The notes beneath the pieces are model-generated. The model had not been told where the DNA came from. It worked only from the letters and a program-made list of their open reading frames with translations, and ran no database searches. Source: Rhodocyclaceae bacterium (lineage in GTDB: Bacteria; Pseudomonadota; Gammaproteobacteria; Burkholderiales; Rhodocyclaceae). From it: a stretch of 64,000 bases of DNA. The position numbers were made by a program, and so were the translations under genes. This document shows positions 8,400 through 18,441 of this stretch, one piece after another. The DNA lies in the NCBI GenBank assembly GCA_018261935.1, contig JAGTRP010000002.1:62001-126000 (forward strand), written 5' to 3'. Position 1 is the first letter of the stretch, and every line of letters starts with the position of its first letter.

Positions 8400-9557
8400 T
8401 CACAGGGCGCAGCTGCGGAACCCGGCGTGGATGTCGGCCCGTTCCGGGGTGAAGAAATTGCGGTATTTCGGATGGGCCAGGCGGGGGGCAGTGGCGCGGC
8501 TCGCCCCCTTCAGCACGTAGCGGTTTTCCTGGAAGCCGAAGCGGGAATAGTCCCGGTAGGGATGGGGGACGAAGCCGGCGAAGGGGGCGAAGCGGCTCGC
8601 CGTCCATTCCCAGACGTCGCCCCAGGCAAACTCCGGCCGGGTCAGGGCGGCGCATTCCCACTCCGCCTCGCTCGGCAGGCGGCGCCCGGCCCAGCGGCAC
8701 CAGCCGTCGGCCTCGTGCCAGGTCAGATGCACGGCGGCGGCTTCGAGGTCGAGTTCCTCCCAACGGCCGAAGCGCAATGCCTGCCAAGTGCCTCCGGCCA
8801 GGCGCAGGTAGCGGGGCATCGGCAGGGCCCCCGCTTCCACGGCAGGCAGGAAACGGCGCCAGCTCACCGGAACGCTGTCGATGGCGTAGGGAGCCAGTTC
8901 GACGCCGTGGGCGGCCAATTCATTGTCGAAGGCGAAGCCGGGGCCGGGGTAGCCGAGGTGCCAGCGGGTCGCGGGGATCGACACGTCGGCTGCCCACGGC
9001 AGGCGCCGCTCCCGGGGCCGGAGGTGGGAGGGGAGAGGGACGCCGAGGGCCTGGGCCATGTAGGTGGCAGCCTCCCCGTGCATGTCTTCGTGGAGCAGGG
9101 ACAGGCGGTGGAAATAGAGCCCGGCGGTTGTCCCGGCGCCGTCCTTCAGCAAAGCCAGGGTTTCGTCCAGGCTGGCGGCGAGATAGGCGCGGGTGGCCGA
9201 AAGATCGGGCAGGGGGAGCTGCCAGCGGCTGTCATGGGGGACGGTGCTGGAATTGTAGAGGGCGTCGGCGCCGGACAGGCGGCCGGCGGGGCGGGGATGG
9301 TCCGGGTCGCAATCCGGGCCCAGGTGGCGCTGCCGGTTCCGGGCCAGCCAGAAGTCGTAGAACCAGGCCACATGGCCGGCTTCCCAGCGGGGGGGATTCA
9401 GCTCCGCCGAAACGGGAACGGCCAGTTCGGGACCGAGTTCGGCGACATAGGCATCGAGTAGCCCGAGGGTGCGCCGGCGGGCCGCCTGCATGCCGGCGGC
9501 GAGAAAAGCGGCGTCGCCTTCCCGGGCGCGGTGGGCAATGGAATAGTCGGTCGCCAT
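8400..9557 (-). CDS. senA: SenA/EgtB-type non-haem iron enzyme, probable selenoneine synthase
   Basis: 385 residues: an N-terminal DinB-like helical domain followed by an FGE-sulfatase (SUMF1) domain, the EgtB/OvoA/SenA layout. The three-histidine iron site is visible as H62 (EAGHVAWF) and the HxxxH pair H156/H160 (LLHEDMHGE). Motifs such as DALYNSSTVPHDSRW and SATRAYL match what I recall of the SenA branch, which joins hercynine to a selenosugar, rather than classical EgtB. The C-terminal domain has LPSEAEWECAAL and WGDVWEWTASRF. The ATG at 9557 is preferred (GGGAG upstream); an in-frame TTG at 9623 overlaps the oxidoreductase stop. No EgtD or SenC is adjacent. EgtB with ergothioneine as product is the alternative. 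Confidence 0.75.
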   Translation of the reverse strand: MATDYSIAHRAREGDAAFLAAGMQAARRRTLGLLDAYVAELGPELAVPVSAELNPPRWEAGHVAWFYDFWLARNRQRHLGPDCDPDHPRPAGRLSGADALYNSSTVPHDSRWQLPLPDLSATRAYLAASLDETLALLKDGAGTTAGLYFHRLSLLHEDMHGEAATYMAQALGVPLPSHLRPRERRLPWAADVSIPATRWHLGYPGPGFAFDNELAAHGVELAPYAIDSVPVSWRRFLPAVEAGALPMPRYLRLAGGTWQALRFGRWEELDLEAAAVHLTWHEADGWCRWAGRRLPSEAEWECAALTRPEFAWGDVWEWTASRFAPFAGFVPHPYRDYSRFGFQENRYVLKGASRATAPRLAHPKYRNFFTPERADIHAGFRSCAL

Positions 9558-9619
9558 GGATCGGCACTCCCAATGTCGGCCCAGGTCGCGGTGGCCTTCC
9601 CGGGGCTCAGGAAAGGCTT

Positions 9620-10741
9620 TCAATACGCATCATCCTGGGGAGCATCCCCTTTCCCCGCCAGGGTCGGATAGTCGATATAACCCCGGGCGTCGCCGCCATA
9701 GTAGGTTTGCGGGTCGGGCGTGTTCAGGGGGGCTCCGGTCTTGAAGCGTTCCACCAGGTCCGGATTGGCCAGGAACAGCTGGCCGAAGGCCACCAGATCG
9801 GCCTGCCCCGCCTGCAGCACCGCCTTCGCCCGCTCCAGGGTGTAGCCGCTGGCGACGATCAAGGTCCCGGGATAGAGGGGCCGGAAGAAGCGCGCCGACA
9901 GATCGGGCAGGGGACGCTCGCCCAGGGATCGGGACGGCTCGATCAGGTGGAGGTAGGCCAGGTTCAGGGAACCCAGGCGTTTGGCCACGTAGCCGAAGGT
10001 TTCCTCTGGGCGGGAGTCGCACATGTCATTGAACGAGCCCCCCGGCGACAGCCTGATGCCCACCCGGTCGCTGCCCCAGGCCTCGCTCACCGCCGCCAGC
10101 ACCTCGAACAGCAGGCGGGCGCGGTTCTCGATGCTCCCGCCATACTGGTCGGTGCGCTGGTTGGTGCCGTCCTCCAGGAACTGGTCCAGCAGGTAGCCGT
10201 TGGCGCCGTGCACCTCCACGCCGTCGAAGCCGGCGGCCTTGGCGTTGCGGGCGGCTTGCCTGAATTCCTCGACGAGGGCGGGGATTTCCCGGGTTTCCAG
10301 GGCCCGGGGGGTGGGGATGGGCTTCAGGCCCTGGGCCGTGTAGGTCTGGATGCCCCGCGGGGCGATGGCCGAAGGCGCCACCGGCAACTCGCCGCCCCGG
10401 AAGTCGGGATGGGAAATCCGCCCCACGTGCCAGAGCTGGACGAAGATCAGGCCGCCCTTGCCATGGACGGCATCGGTCACCTTTCTCCAGCCGGCGACCT
10501 GGGCGTCGCTATGGATGCCCGGGGTCGAGATATATCCCTGTCCGCCGGGTCCTGCCTGGGTGGCCTCGGTGATGATCAGGCCCGCCTGGGCCCGCTGGCT
10601 GTAGTAGGTGGGGGCCATGCCGGAAGGCACATTGCCCGCTTCCGCCCGGCTGCGGGTCAGGGGAGCCATCACCATCCGGTTCTTGAGAACCAGGGGACCC
10701 AGGGGATAGGGGGCAAAGAGGTCGGGCGGCTTGGCGTTCAT
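9620..10741 (-). CDS. Old Yellow Enzyme family FMN alkene reductase (NemA-like)
   Basis: 373 residues, a full-length FMN TIM-barrel flavoprotein. It shows LKNRMVMAPLTRSRA near the N-terminus (FMN-binding strand 1), VQLWHVGRISHP, GFDGVEVHGANGYLLDQF (substrate-binding His and Asn) and DQYGGSIENRARLL. Such enzymes use NAD(P)H to reduce activated C=C bonds, nitro compounds or nitrate esters; the physiological substrate is unknown. The ATG at 10741 gives the family's usual start; a much longer reading upstream only follows the antisense of nfeD. It lies directly upstream of the SenA-like gene on the same strand, and possible co-transcription is suggested by the TTG at 9623 overlapping its stop. 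Confidence 0.93.
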   Translation of the reverse strand: MNAKPPDLFAPYPLGPLVLKNRMVMAPLTRSRAEAGNVPSGMAPTYYSQRAQAGLIITEATQAGPGGQGYISTPGIHSDAQVAGWRKVTDAVHGKGGLIFVQLWHVGRISHPDFRGGELPVAPSAIAPRGIQTYTAQGLKPIPTPRALETREIPALVEEFRQAARNAKAAGFDGVEVHGANGYLLDQFLEDGTNQRTDQYGGSIENRARLLFEVLAAVSEAWGSDRVGIRLSPGGSFNDMCDSRPEETFGYVAKRLGSLNLAYLHLIEPSRSLGERPLPDLSARFFRPLYPGTLIVASGYTLERAKAVLQAGQADLVAFGQLFLANPDLVERFKTGAPLNTPDPQTYYGGDARGYIDYPTLAGKGDAPQDDAY

Positions 10742-10939
10742 GGCGGGGGCATCCTGGCCGGGATAGATTCCCATGGGACCCGGGCCGGAGGCATTGCGTT
10801 CCTCGACCCGGCCCGGTAATTCCTGGTGCGGAAGTGTAAGAACGACGATGGCGCCGGGGGGCCGCGGCGACTGGGTAGGGGAACGCCGATTGCATGCCCG
10901 AGCGGACCGTCGCCTGCCGGGAAGTCGAGCGGCCTTTTC

Positions 10940-12280
10940 ATGCTCAGACACCTCATCTGGATTGCCGCGCTGTTCCTTCTGCCCCTGCCGGCCCGGGCCG
11001 GCGTGGTGGTGACGGCCGAGCTGCGGGGGGCGGTCAGCCCGGCCAGCGCCGCCTATTTCGAGCGGGTCCTGGGGGAGGCCCGCAACCGGCAGGCGGCGCT
11101 CGTCGTCGTGACCCTGGATACGCCGGGAGGCCTCGACACCGCCATGCGCCGGATGATCCAGGGCATCCTCGCTTCCCCCGTTCCGGTGGCCATGTTCGTC
11201 TACCCGAGCGGCGCCCGTGCCGCCAGCGCCGGCACTTTCCTCCTCTACGCCAGCCACGTCGCCGCCATGGCGCCGGGCACCACCCTGGGCGCGGCGACGC
11301 CGGTGTCCATCGGCGGGGGCGGCGGGGACCGGGGGGCCGGCGACGGCAAATCCGACGGCAAGGGGGCGAAGGCCCCGGGAAGCGCCATGGAAGCGAAGGC
11401 CATCCAGGACGCGGCGGCCTATGCCCGCGGCCTGGCCCAGCTGCGCGGGCGCAATGCCCAGTGGGCGGAGCAGGCCGTGCGGGAGGCGGCCAGCCTGTCG
11501 GCCGAGGAAGCCCTCAAGGCGAGGGCGGTCGACGTCCTGGCCAACGATGTCCCCGACCTCCTCAACCGCGTCGACGGCCGCCCGGTGAAGATGGCGGGCG
11601 GCCAGATGCGCCCCCTGGATCTGGCCGACGCCACCCTGGTCAAGGTCGAGCCCAACTGGAAGGAGGGCCTCCTGGCCGGCATCGCCGATCCCAACATCGC
11701 CCTCATCCTGCTCATGGTGGGGGTCTATGGGCTGCTCTTCGAGTTCTATACGCCGGGCACGGGGGTGCCCGGCATCCTGGGCGGCATCTGCCTGCTGCTG
11801 GCCTTCTACGGCCTGGCGCTGCTGCCCATCAGCTGGGTGGGGGCCAGCCTCGTCCTCCTCGGCATCGGGTTCATGGTGGCCGAGGCCTTCATGCCCAGCT
11901 TCGGCGTGCTCGGCATCGGCGGCATCGCCGCCTTCATCGCCGGGGCCCTCATGCTGGTGGACTCGGATATCCCGGGCCTTGCGGTGTCCTGGGCCCTGGT
12001 GGTGCCCCTGGCCATCGCCAGCGGCATCGCCGTCGCCGCCATCGGCGTGCTGGCGCTGCGGGCCCGGAACCGGCCCCCGGCCTCCGGGCGGGAACTGATG
12101 ATCGGCGCCCCGGTGCAGGCCCTCGAAAATATCGACCACGAGGGCTGGGTGCGGGCCTTCGGCGAACGCTGGCGGGCCCGCAGCTCGGCGCCGCTGCCCG
12201 AGGGCGGCGAGGCACGGATCGTCGCCATCGATGGTCTTACCCTGGTGGTGGAGCCGGCCGCCAAAGGAGAAAGGCAATGA
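10940..12280 (+). CDS. nfeD: NfeD family membrane-bound ClpP-class serine protease
   Basis: 446 residues. A signal segment ([20 protein letters not shown]) leads into a ClpP/S49-type protease domain with [13 protein letters not shown] and [13 protein letters not shown], where the serine after ASA is the probable nucleophile. Then come four or so membrane helices (residues about 245-370) and a C-terminal OB-fold NfeD domain from about 385. In archaea a protein of this kind (PH1510) cleaves the C-terminus of the partner stomatin. Here the stop overlaps the slipin start as ATGA, so the protease and its likely substrate are made together. The ATG at 10940 gives the signal peptide; longer readings do not. 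Confidence 0.93.
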   Translation: MLRHLIWIAALFLLPLPARAGVVVTAELRGAVSPASAAYFERVLGEARNRQAALVVVTLDTPGGLDTAMRRMIQGILASPVPVAMFVYPSGARAASAGTFLLYASHVAAMAPGTTLGAATPVSIGGGGGDRGAGDGKSDGKGAKAPGSAMEAKAIQDAAAYARGLAQLRGRNAQWAEQAVREAASLSAEEALKARAVDVLANDVPDLLNRVDGRPVKMAGGQMRPLDLADATLVKVEPNWKEGLLAGIADPNIALILLMVGVYGLLFEFYTPGTGVPGILGGICLLLAFYGLALLPISWVGASLVLLGIGFMVAEAFMPSFGVLGIGGIAAFIAGALMLVDSDIPGLAVSWALVVPLAIASGIAVAAIGVLALRARNRPPASGRELMIGAPVQALENIDHEGWVRAFGERWRARSSAPLPEGGEARIVAIDGLTLVVEPAAKGERQ

Positions 12281-13053
12281 TCTGGGACTATGGCTTTCTG
12301 ATCGTCATCCTGGCGATCCTGATGTTCGTCAGCGCCAGCATCCGCATCCTGCGGGAGTACGAGCGGGGCGTCGTCTTCTTCATCGGGCGCTTCTGGCGGG
12401 TCAAGGGCCCGGGGCTGGTGATCATCATCCCCGGCATCCAGCAGATGGTGCGGGTGGACCTGCGCACCGTGGTCATGGACGTGCCCAGCCAGGATGTCAT
12501 TTCCCGGGACAACGTCTCGGTCAAGGTGAACGCGGTGCTGTACTTCCGGGTGATCGATCCCCAGAAGGCCATCATCCAGGTGGAGAACTACTTCGAGGCC
12601 ACCTCCCAACTGGCCCAGACCACCCTGCGCTCGGTGCTGGGCAAGCACGAGCTGGACGACATGCTGGCCGAACGGGAGAAGCTCAACGCCGACATCCAGC
12701 AGATCCTGGATGCGGCCACCGACGCCTGGGGCATCAAGGTGTCGGTGGTGGAAATCAAGCACGTGGATATCGACGAGTCCATGGTCCGGGCCATCGCCCG
12801 CCAGGCCGAGGCCGAGCGGGAGCGGCGGGCCAAGGTGATCCACGCCGAGGGGGAGCTGCAGGCCTCCGAGAAGCTGCTGGAGGCTTCCAAGGTGCTTGCC
12901 GGCACCCCCCAGGCCATGCAGCTGCGCTACCTGCAGACCCTCACCGCCATCGCCACCGAGAAGAACTCCACCATCATCTTCCCCTTGCCCATGGACATCA
13001 TCGAGCCCCTGCTCGCGGGCCGGAGAGGCCTTCGGTCCCGAAGGGAGCAATGA
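12277..13053 (+). CDS. slipin/stomatin (SPFH/band-7) membrane protein
   Basis: 258 residues. An N-terminal membrane hairpin or helix ([18 protein letters not shown]) is followed by the SPFH domain: [26 protein letters not shown] and [17 protein letters not shown] coiled-coil region rich in Ala, Glu and Arg ([20 protein letters not shown]) follows, then a hydrophobic tail [10 protein letters not shown] like the one cleaved in archaeal stomatins. It is likely an inner-membrane oligomeric scaffold. It starts inside the nfeD stop (ATGA) and its own stop overlaps the treZ start in the same way, making a tightly coupled three-gene unit. Confidence 0.94.
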   Translation: MIWDYGFLIVILAILMFVSASIRILREYERGVVFFIGRFWRVKGPGLVIIIPGIQQMVRVDLRTVVMDVPSQDVISRDNVSVKVNAVLYFRVIDPQKAIIQVENYFEATSQLAQTTLRSVLGKHELDDMLAEREKLNADIQQILDAATDAWGIKVSVVEIKHVDIDESMVRAIARQAEAERERRAKVIHAEGELQASEKLLEASKVLAGTPQAMQLRYLQTLTAIATEKNSTIIFPLPMDIIEPLLAGRRGLRSRREQ

Positions 13054-15029
13054 ACGCCCGTCCTCTCCGTGCTGGCGCCCGGGGTGGCCCCAACGGTCCT
13101 ATGGCCGGCCCGGCTGTCCGCCGGCTGCCCGTCGGCGCCGAATCCCAGCCGGGGGGCGGTACGCATTTTCGCCTGTGGGCACCCAAGCGGCATCGGGTGA
13201 GCGTAGTCCTCGAGGCGGGGCCCGGGGCTCCCGCGGAAATCGGGCTCGTTCCCGAAAAGGGCGGCTATTTTGCCGGCATGGCGCCGGAAGCGGCGCCGGG
13301 GACGCACTACCGTTACCGTCTGGATGGCGGCAAGGCGTTCCCCGATCCGGCTTCCCGCTTCCAGCCCGAGGGGCCCCATGGCCCGTCCGAAGTGGTGGAC
13401 CCCGCCGCGTTTCCCTGGACCGACGAGGGATGGCAGGGGCTGACCCTCCGGGGGCAGGCCCTGTACGAAATGCATGTCGGCACCTTCACCCGGGAGGGCA
13501 CCTGGGCGGCGGCCGAGGGCGAGCTCCCGGCCCTGGCCGACCTCGGGGTGACGGCCCTCGAAGTCATGCCGGTGGCCGATTTCCCCGGCCGCTTCGGCTG
13601 GGGGTATGACGGCGTTTCCCTGTTCGCTCCCTTCCATGGCTACGGCACCCCGGACGGTTTCCGCCATTTCGTGGATCGGGCCCACGGCCTCGGCATCGGC
13701 GTCCTCCTCGACGTGGTGTACAACCACTACGGCCCCGACGGCTGCTATCTGAGGGAATTCGCCGACCAATACTTCTGCGCCGAGCGCAGGAGCAACTGGG
13801 GGGATACCCCCTGGTTCGACGGCCCCGGGAGCCGGCCGGTGCGGGAGTACTTCCTGGCCACCGCGACCTGCTGGATCGGCGAGTACCACCTGGACGGCCT
13901 GCGCCTCGACGCGACCCAGACCATCCGGGACGATTCCGACCTCCACATCCTGGCCGAACTGGGACGCTGCGTCCGGGCCGCGGCCCCGGAGCGCCGGACC
14001 CTCGTCATCAACGAGAACGAATCCCAGGAAGCCGCCCTGGTGCGGCCTCCCGAACAGGGTGGATACGGGCTCGACATGGTCTGGAACGACGACTGGCACC
14101 ACACGGCCCTGGTCGCCCTCACCGGACAGGACGAGGCCTATTTCACCGACTACCGGGGCGGCCCCCAGGAATTCGTTTCCGCCGCCAAGTACGGATTCCT
14201 CTACCAGGGCCAGTGGTATCGCTGGCAATACCAGCGGCGCGGAACGCCGGCCTTCGACCTGGAGCCCGCCCGCTTCGTGCACTTCCTCGCCAACCATGAC
14301 CAGATCGCCAATCTGGTGGGCGGCGAGCGGCCCGACCGGCTGAGCAGTCCGGGCCGCTGGCGGGCCCTGACCGCGCTTCTGCTCCTCGGGCCCCAGACCC
14401 CCATGCTCTTCCAGGGCCAGGAATTCTCGGCCTCGGCCCCTTTTCTCTATTTCGCCGACCACCACCCGGAACTGGCCCGGTGGGTGGAGCAGGGGAGGCG
14501 CGAGTCGCTGGCCGAATTCCCCAACCTGGCCCTGCCGGAGGTCTCGGCCACCCTGCCGGCGCCCCATGACCCGACGGCCTTCGAGCGCTGCAAGCTCGAC
14601 CACGGGGAGCGGGGCCGGCCCGGCCACCGGGAGGCCTGGCTGCTGCACCGGGACCTCCTGCGCCTGCGGCGGGAGGATCCGCGCTTCAACGCCCAGCGGC
14701 GCGGCGGGCTGGACGGCGCCGTCCTCGGTGCCGATGCCTTCGTGCTGCGCTTTTTCGGGGCGGCCGGGGACGACCGGCTGCTGATCGTGAACCTGGGCCG
14801 GACCCTGCACCTGGATCCCGTCCCGGAGCCCCTCCTGGCGCCGCCGGCCCGGGCCCGGTGGCGCACCCTGTGGTCCAGCCAGGACCCGCGCTACGGCGGC
14901 ATCGGCACCCTGGACCCCGAGGCCGCCGAAATGGATCGCACCGTTCCGAACCGGGAACAGCCGCGGCCCCGGGAAAACTGGCGCATCCAGGGGGAGACGG
15001 CCCTGGTGCTGGCGTCGGAGCCCGGTTGA
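13050..15029 (+). CDS. treZ: malto-oligosyltrehalose trehalohydrolase TreZ
   Basis: 659 residues, slightly longer than usual because of an extra N-terminal stretch of about 35 residues. A CBM48-like domain ([17 protein letters not shown]) precedes a GH13 barrel with [42 protein letters not shown] (Asp nucleophile), VINENES (acid/base Glu) and [11 protein letters not shown]. It hydrolyses the trehalosyl-maltodextrin made by TreY (1-3732) to free trehalose. The ATG at 13050 sits inside the slipin stop, with AAGGGAG ahead of it, and its stop shares a base with the debranching enzyme start. Separation from treY by 9 kb of unrelated genes is unusual. Confidence 0.95.
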   Translation: MNARPLRAGARGGPNGPMAGPAVRRLPVGAESQPGGGTHFRLWAPKRHRVSVVLEAGPGAPAEIGLVPEKGGYFAGMAPEAAPGTHYRYRLDGGKAFPDPASRFQPEGPHGPSEVVDPAAFPWTDEGWQGLTLRGQALYEMHVGTFTREGTWAAAEGELPALADLGVTALEVMPVADFPGRFGWGYDGVSLFAPFHGYGTPDGFRHFVDRAHGLGIGVLLDVVYNHYGPDGCYLREFADQYFCAERRSNWGDTPWFDGPGSRPVREYFLATATCWIGEYHLDGLRLDATQTIRDDSDLHILAELGRCVRAAAPERRTLVINENESQEAALVRPPEQGGYGLDMVWNDDWHHTALVALTGQDEAYFTDYRGGPQEFVSAAKYGFLYQGQWYRWQYQRRGTPAFDLEPARFVHFLANHDQIANLVGGERPDRLSSPGRWRALTALLLLGPQTPMLFQGQEFSASAPFLYFADHHPELARWVEQGRRESLAEFPNLALPEVSATLPAPHDPTAFERCKLDHGERGRPGHREAWLLHRDLLRLRREDPRFNAQRRGGLDGAVLGADAFVLRFFGAAGDDRLLIVNLGRTLHLDPVPEPLLAPPARARWRTLWSSQDPRYGGIGTLDPEAAEMDRTVPNREQPRPRENWRIQGETALVLASEPG

Positions 15030-17065
15030 TGAACGATCCCCTGGAAGCCATCGTCCGCGCCGTGCCGGTGGCGGCCGCCCCGCCGGCCGCCCTGGCGGAG
15101 CGGGAGTGGCTGGTGACCAACGGGATCGGTGGCTATGCCTCGGCCAGCCTTCCCGGCCTCGTGACCCGGAAGTATCACGGGCTCCTGGTGGCGGCGCTGC
15201 CCAATCCCCTGGGCCGCGTGGTGATGCTCAATCACCTGGTGGAAAACCTGGCGCTTCCCGGTGGCGGCGGTGTCCAGTTGAGCGGCGAGGAATTACCGGG
15301 GCGGCGTCTTCTCCTTCCCGGCGCCGGGCACCTACGGGAATTTCGCCTGGAGGCAGGACAGCCGGTCTGGGTGTTCGAGGTGGACGGCAACCTCCTGGAG
15401 AAGCGCGTCGCCATGCCCCACCAGCAGAATACGACAGTGATCCTGTACCGGCTGCTGCAAGGCCCTTCGCCGGTGAGTCTGGAGCTGCGGCCGGCGGTGC
15501 ACTTCCGCCACTACGGGCATGATGTGACCGAGCCCCTGCAGGCGGGCTACCGGCTCACCCAGGCCGAGGTCTACGAAATCGCCTGCGCCGACGCCCCGGC
15601 CGTGCTCCGGCTGGGGATTTCGGGAGAAGGCAGCTTCAGCCTGGATGAGCGCGAGCTGGAGGAGCTGTACTACCGGCGGGAGGAGGAGCGCGGCTACGGG
15701 CACCGGGGACGGCTCTGGAGCCCGGGAATCCTTTCCCTGCGGCTGATGCCGGGGGCGGCGGCGGGCCTGACGGTTTCGACCGAGCCCCTGGACATCATGC
15801 TGGCCCTGACGCCGGCGGAAGTGATCGCCGCCGAGCAGGAGCGCCGGCGCCGGCTGCTGCGCTCGGCGCCGCCGGTGGCCTGGCAGGGAAGGGCTGCCGA
15901 GCTGGTGCTCGCTGCCGACCAGTTCGTCGTCACCCCGGTGGGCCGGCGGCGGGACGCGGCCCGGGCGGCGGCGGAAGGCGACGAGATCCGGAGCCTCATC
16001 GCCGGCTACCACTGGTTCACCGACTGGGGCCGGGACACCATGATCAGCCTCGAAGGCCTGACCCTCACCACCGGCCGGGCCCGGGAGGCGGGGAGCATCC
16101 TGCGCACCTTTTCCCACTACGTGCGGGACGGCCTCCTGCCCAACATGTTCCCCGACGGCAGCAACGAAGGGCTCTACCACACCGCCGATGCCACCCTCTG
16201 GTTTTTCCACGCGGTGGACCGCTACCACCAGGCGACCGGCGACGATGCCCTGCTGGCCCGCCTTCTGCCCACCATGACGGATATCGCCGAGCGCCACCTG
16301 GAGGGCACCCGCTTCGGCATCGGCGTCGATCCCGGGGACGGGCTGCTGCGCCAGGGGGCGGAAGGGTTCCAGCTCACCTGGATGGACGCCAAGTGCGGCG
16401 ACTGGGTGGTGACGCCCCGTCGGGGCAAGGCGGTGGAAATCAACGCCCTCTGGTACAACGCCCTGCGCGTGCTGGAAGGCTGGGTCCGGCACCTGGGCGC
16501 CCCGGGGGCCGAGGTCTGGGCCGGCCACGCGGCGAGGGCTCGGGAGTCCTTCAACCGGCGCTTCTGGTATGGCCCGGGCGGCTATCTGTACGACGTGGTG
16601 GACGGACCCGAGGGGGATAGCACGGAATGCCGCCCCAACCAGGTGTTCGCAATTTCCCTGGCCCATCCCGTCCTTGAGCGGGAACGCTGGGCGAGTGTCC
16701 TGCAGGTGGTGGAGGAGCGGCTGGTGACCCCGGTGGGGCTGCGTTCCCTGGCGCCGGGCAGCGAGCGCTACGCCTCCCGCTACTTCGGTGACCTGCGGGA
16801 GCGGGATGGCGCCTACCACCAGGGGACGGTCTGGGCCTGGCTCATCGGCCCCTGGATGGACGCCTGGCGCAAGCTCCATCCCGATGACAATGCCGGCGCC
16901 CGGCGCTGGCTGGCGGCCCTGCTGGACCACCTGGACGACTTCGGCGTCGGCTCCATCGCCGAGGTCTTCGATGCGGAGCCGCCCTATACGCCCCGGGGAT
17001 GCATCGCCCAGGCCTGGAGCGTGGCTGAGGTCCTGCGCCAGCTGGTCGCCTGCGGCGAGGCGTAA
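15029..17065 (+). CDS. glycogen debranching enzyme, GH133-type amylo-alpha-1,6-glucosidase
   Basis: 678 residues. The N-terminal bacterial/archaeal GDE_N domain is shown by LVTNGIGGYASASLPGLVTRKYHGLLVA. The C-terminal (alpha/alpha)6 catalytic domain has GYHWFTDWGRDTMISLEGL (its Asp is likely catalytic), LPNMFPDG, YHTADATLWF, WMDAKCGDWVVTPRRGKAVEINALWYNAL by parts, and GTVWAWLIGPW. It removes 1,6-linked branches from glycogen, supplying linear maltodextrins to MalQ and TreY. The start overlaps the treZ stop by one base (TGATG), so it is the last gene of nfeD-slipin-treZ-GDE. Confidence 0.94.
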   Translation: MNDPLEAIVRAVPVAAAPPAALAEREWLVTNGIGGYASASLPGLVTRKYHGLLVAALPNPLGRVVMLNHLVENLALPGGGGVQLSGEELPGRRLLLPGAGHLREFRLEAGQPVWVFEVDGNLLEKRVAMPHQQNTTVILYRLLQGPSPVSLELRPAVHFRHYGHDVTEPLQAGYRLTQAEVYEIACADAPAVLRLGISGEGSFSLDERELEELYYRREEERGYGHRGRLWSPGILSLRLMPGAAAGLTVSTEPLDIMLALTPAEVIAAEQERRRRLLRSAPPVAWQGRAAELVLAADQFVVTPVGRRRDAARAAAEGDEIRSLIAGYHWFTDWGRDTMISLEGLTLTTGRAREAGSILRTFSHYVRDGLLPNMFPDGSNEGLYHTADATLWFFHAVDRYHQATGDDALLARLLPTMTDIAERHLEGTRFGIGVDPGDGLLRQGAEGFQLTWMDAKCGDWVVTPRRGKAVEINALWYNALRVLEGWVRHLGAPGAEVWAGHAARARESFNRRFWYGPGGYLYDVVDGPEGDSTECRPNQVFAISLAHPVLERERWASVLQVVEERLVTPVGLRSLAPGSERYASRYFGDLRERDGAYHQGTVWAWLIGPWMDAWRKLHPDDNAGARRWLAALLDHLDDFGVGSIAEVFDAEPPYTPRGCIAQAWSVAEVLRQLVACGEA

Positions 17066-17069
17066 GGTT

Positions 17070-17315
17070 CTAGCGCAGCTTGCCGCCGAGATAGGCCTGC
17101 AGGTCCTTCAGGGTCACCAGCCGGGCGTAGTCGGCCTCGGGAATCTCCACCGCCAGCTTCCGGTGCAGGGCGATCAGGAAATTGAGCCAGTCCATGGAAT
17201 CCAGGTCCACCTGGCTGCGCAGGGGCTTGTCGTCCCGCAGGCGGGCGGCCTCCACCTCCGGGGCGATGTCGAGCAGCGTCTCGATGAGGACGGCCCGCAA
17301 TTCCTTTTCATCCAT
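17070..17315 (-). CDS. acyl carrier protein-like protein
   Basis: 81 residues, acidic and helical as acyl carrier proteins are. The phosphopantetheine serine is S40 in VDLDSMDWLNF, a variant of the usual DSL motif. It is the last gene of a minus-strand operon that also encodes an acyl-CoA synthetase and E1alpha, E1beta and E2 of a 2-oxoacid dehydrogenase, starting 17 bases after the E2 stop. The context suggests it accepts or delivers an acyl group made by the dehydrogenase or the ligase, instead of serving general fatty-acid synthesis; that is inference. A dedicated condensing enzyme is not seen nearby. Confidence 0.88.
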   Translation of the reverse strand: MDEKELRAVLIETLLDIAPEVEAARLRDDKPLRSQVDLDSMDWLNFLIALHRKLAVEIPEADYARLVTLKDLQAYLGGKLR

Positions 17316-17331
17316 GGCGATCTCCTCGGGG

Positions 17332-18441
17332 TCAGAGGTTTTCCGGGGCTTGCAGGCATTCCCGCAGCTTGGCCAGGAAGAGGGCGCCCCGGTGGCCGTC
17401 GGAGACCCGGTGGTCGGCGGCCAGGCTGGCGGTCACCGTCGGCATCACGGCGAGGGCGCCGTTGTCCGCCCAGGGGCGCGGGGCGATCCGCCCGAAGCCG
17501 ACCAGGGCCACCTGGGGCGGATAGATGACGCCATAGACCGCCTCGACCCCCTGGTCCCCCAGGTTGGTGACGGTGATGGTCGGGTCCGACATCTCGGAGC
17601 TCTTCAGGGAGCCGCTGCGCACCCGCTTGACCAGGTCGGCGAGGTCTCCCATGACCTCGTCCAGGGTCTTGTCCCCGACATCGTGGATGGCTGGGGCGAT
17701 GAGGCCGCCCTGGCGCAGGGAGATGGCGACGCCGATATGGGCCGCCGCTGCCGGCTGGAAGGCGCCGTCCCGGAAGAAGCCGTTCATCTCCGGATATTTC
17801 TTCAGCGCCGCCGCCACCGCCTTCAACTGGACTGCCGCCATCAGCAGGCGGGCGCTCAGGGGGCGGCCGGCGTTGGCCTGGGTGAGCCAGTCCTGGGCCC
17901 GGGCCATGGGCACGGTTTCCGACAGGTAATAGTGGGGGATTTCCCGCTTCGAGCGGCCCATGGCGGCGGCGATAGCCCGGCGCATCTCCGCCTGCCGGAT
18001 GGCGGCGGCCGGCGGTTTTTCGGCCGGCCGGGCGGCTGCCGCCCGGTCCACGTCGGCCAGGGTGACGGCGCCGCCGGGGCCGCTGCCGGCGAGCTTTTCC
18101 ACGTCCACGCTCAGGCTCTCGGCATGCTTGCGGGCCGCCGGCGAAATGCGCCGGCGCCCGGCGGCGGGAACCGCCTTGCGCTCGGCGGGGGGCGGCGCCG
18201 TCTCGCCGGGTTCCAGCACGGTCATGAGAACGGTGCCCACCGGGATTTTCTCGCCGATTTCCACCAGCAGCTCATGGACCCGGCCGGGGGACCAGATCTC
18301 CACGTCCACCGCCGCCTTGGAGGTGTCCACCACGGCCACCACCTGCCCCTTCTTCACCGGGTCCCCCGGCTTCACCTTCCATTCCAGCAGGGTGCCCTCG
18401 TCCATGTCGGACCCCAGGGACGGCAGCTTGAAGTCAAGCAT
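17332..18441 (-). CDS. 2-oxoacid dehydrogenase E2 (dihydrolipoamide acyltransferase)
   Basis: 369 residues. A single lipoyl domain occupies residues 1-78, with the lipoyl-lysine K42 in DTSKAAVD. A peripheral-subunit-binding domain follows ([19 protein letters not shown], then [13 protein letters not shown]), and from about 150 the acetyltransferase domain, with the catalytic HRVSDG (H344, D348). E2 takes the acyl group from E1 onto lipoate and passes it to CoA, or here possibly to the adjacent ACP. The ATG at 18441 lies inside the last codons of the E1beta gene (8-base overlap). No lipoamide dehydrogenase (E3) gene accompanies the set. Confidence 0.93.
   Translation of the reverse strand: MLDFKLPSLGSDMDEGTLLEWKVKPGDPVKKGQVVAVVDTSKAAVDVEIWSPGRVHELLVEIGEKIPVGTVLMTVLEPGETAPPPAERKAVPAAGRRRISPAARKHAESLSVDVEKLAGSGPGGAVTLADVDRAAAARPAEKPPAAAIRQAEMRRAIAAAMGRSKREIPHYYLSETVPMARAQDWLTQANAGRPLSARLLMAAVQLKAVAAALKKYPEMNGFFRDGAFQPAAAAHIGVAISLRQGGLIAPAIHDVGDKTLDEVMGDLADLVKRVRSGSLKSSEMSDPTITVTNLGDQGVEAVYGVIYPPQVALVGFGRIAPRPWADNGALAVMPTVTASLAADHRVSDGHRGALFLAKLRECLQAPENL

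Noticed and set aside
9620-12277. 885-residue minus-strand frame continuing upstream of the Old Yellow Enzyme
   Set aside because: Only the 373-residue C-terminal part matches a family; the rest is antisense of nfeD without its own signal.
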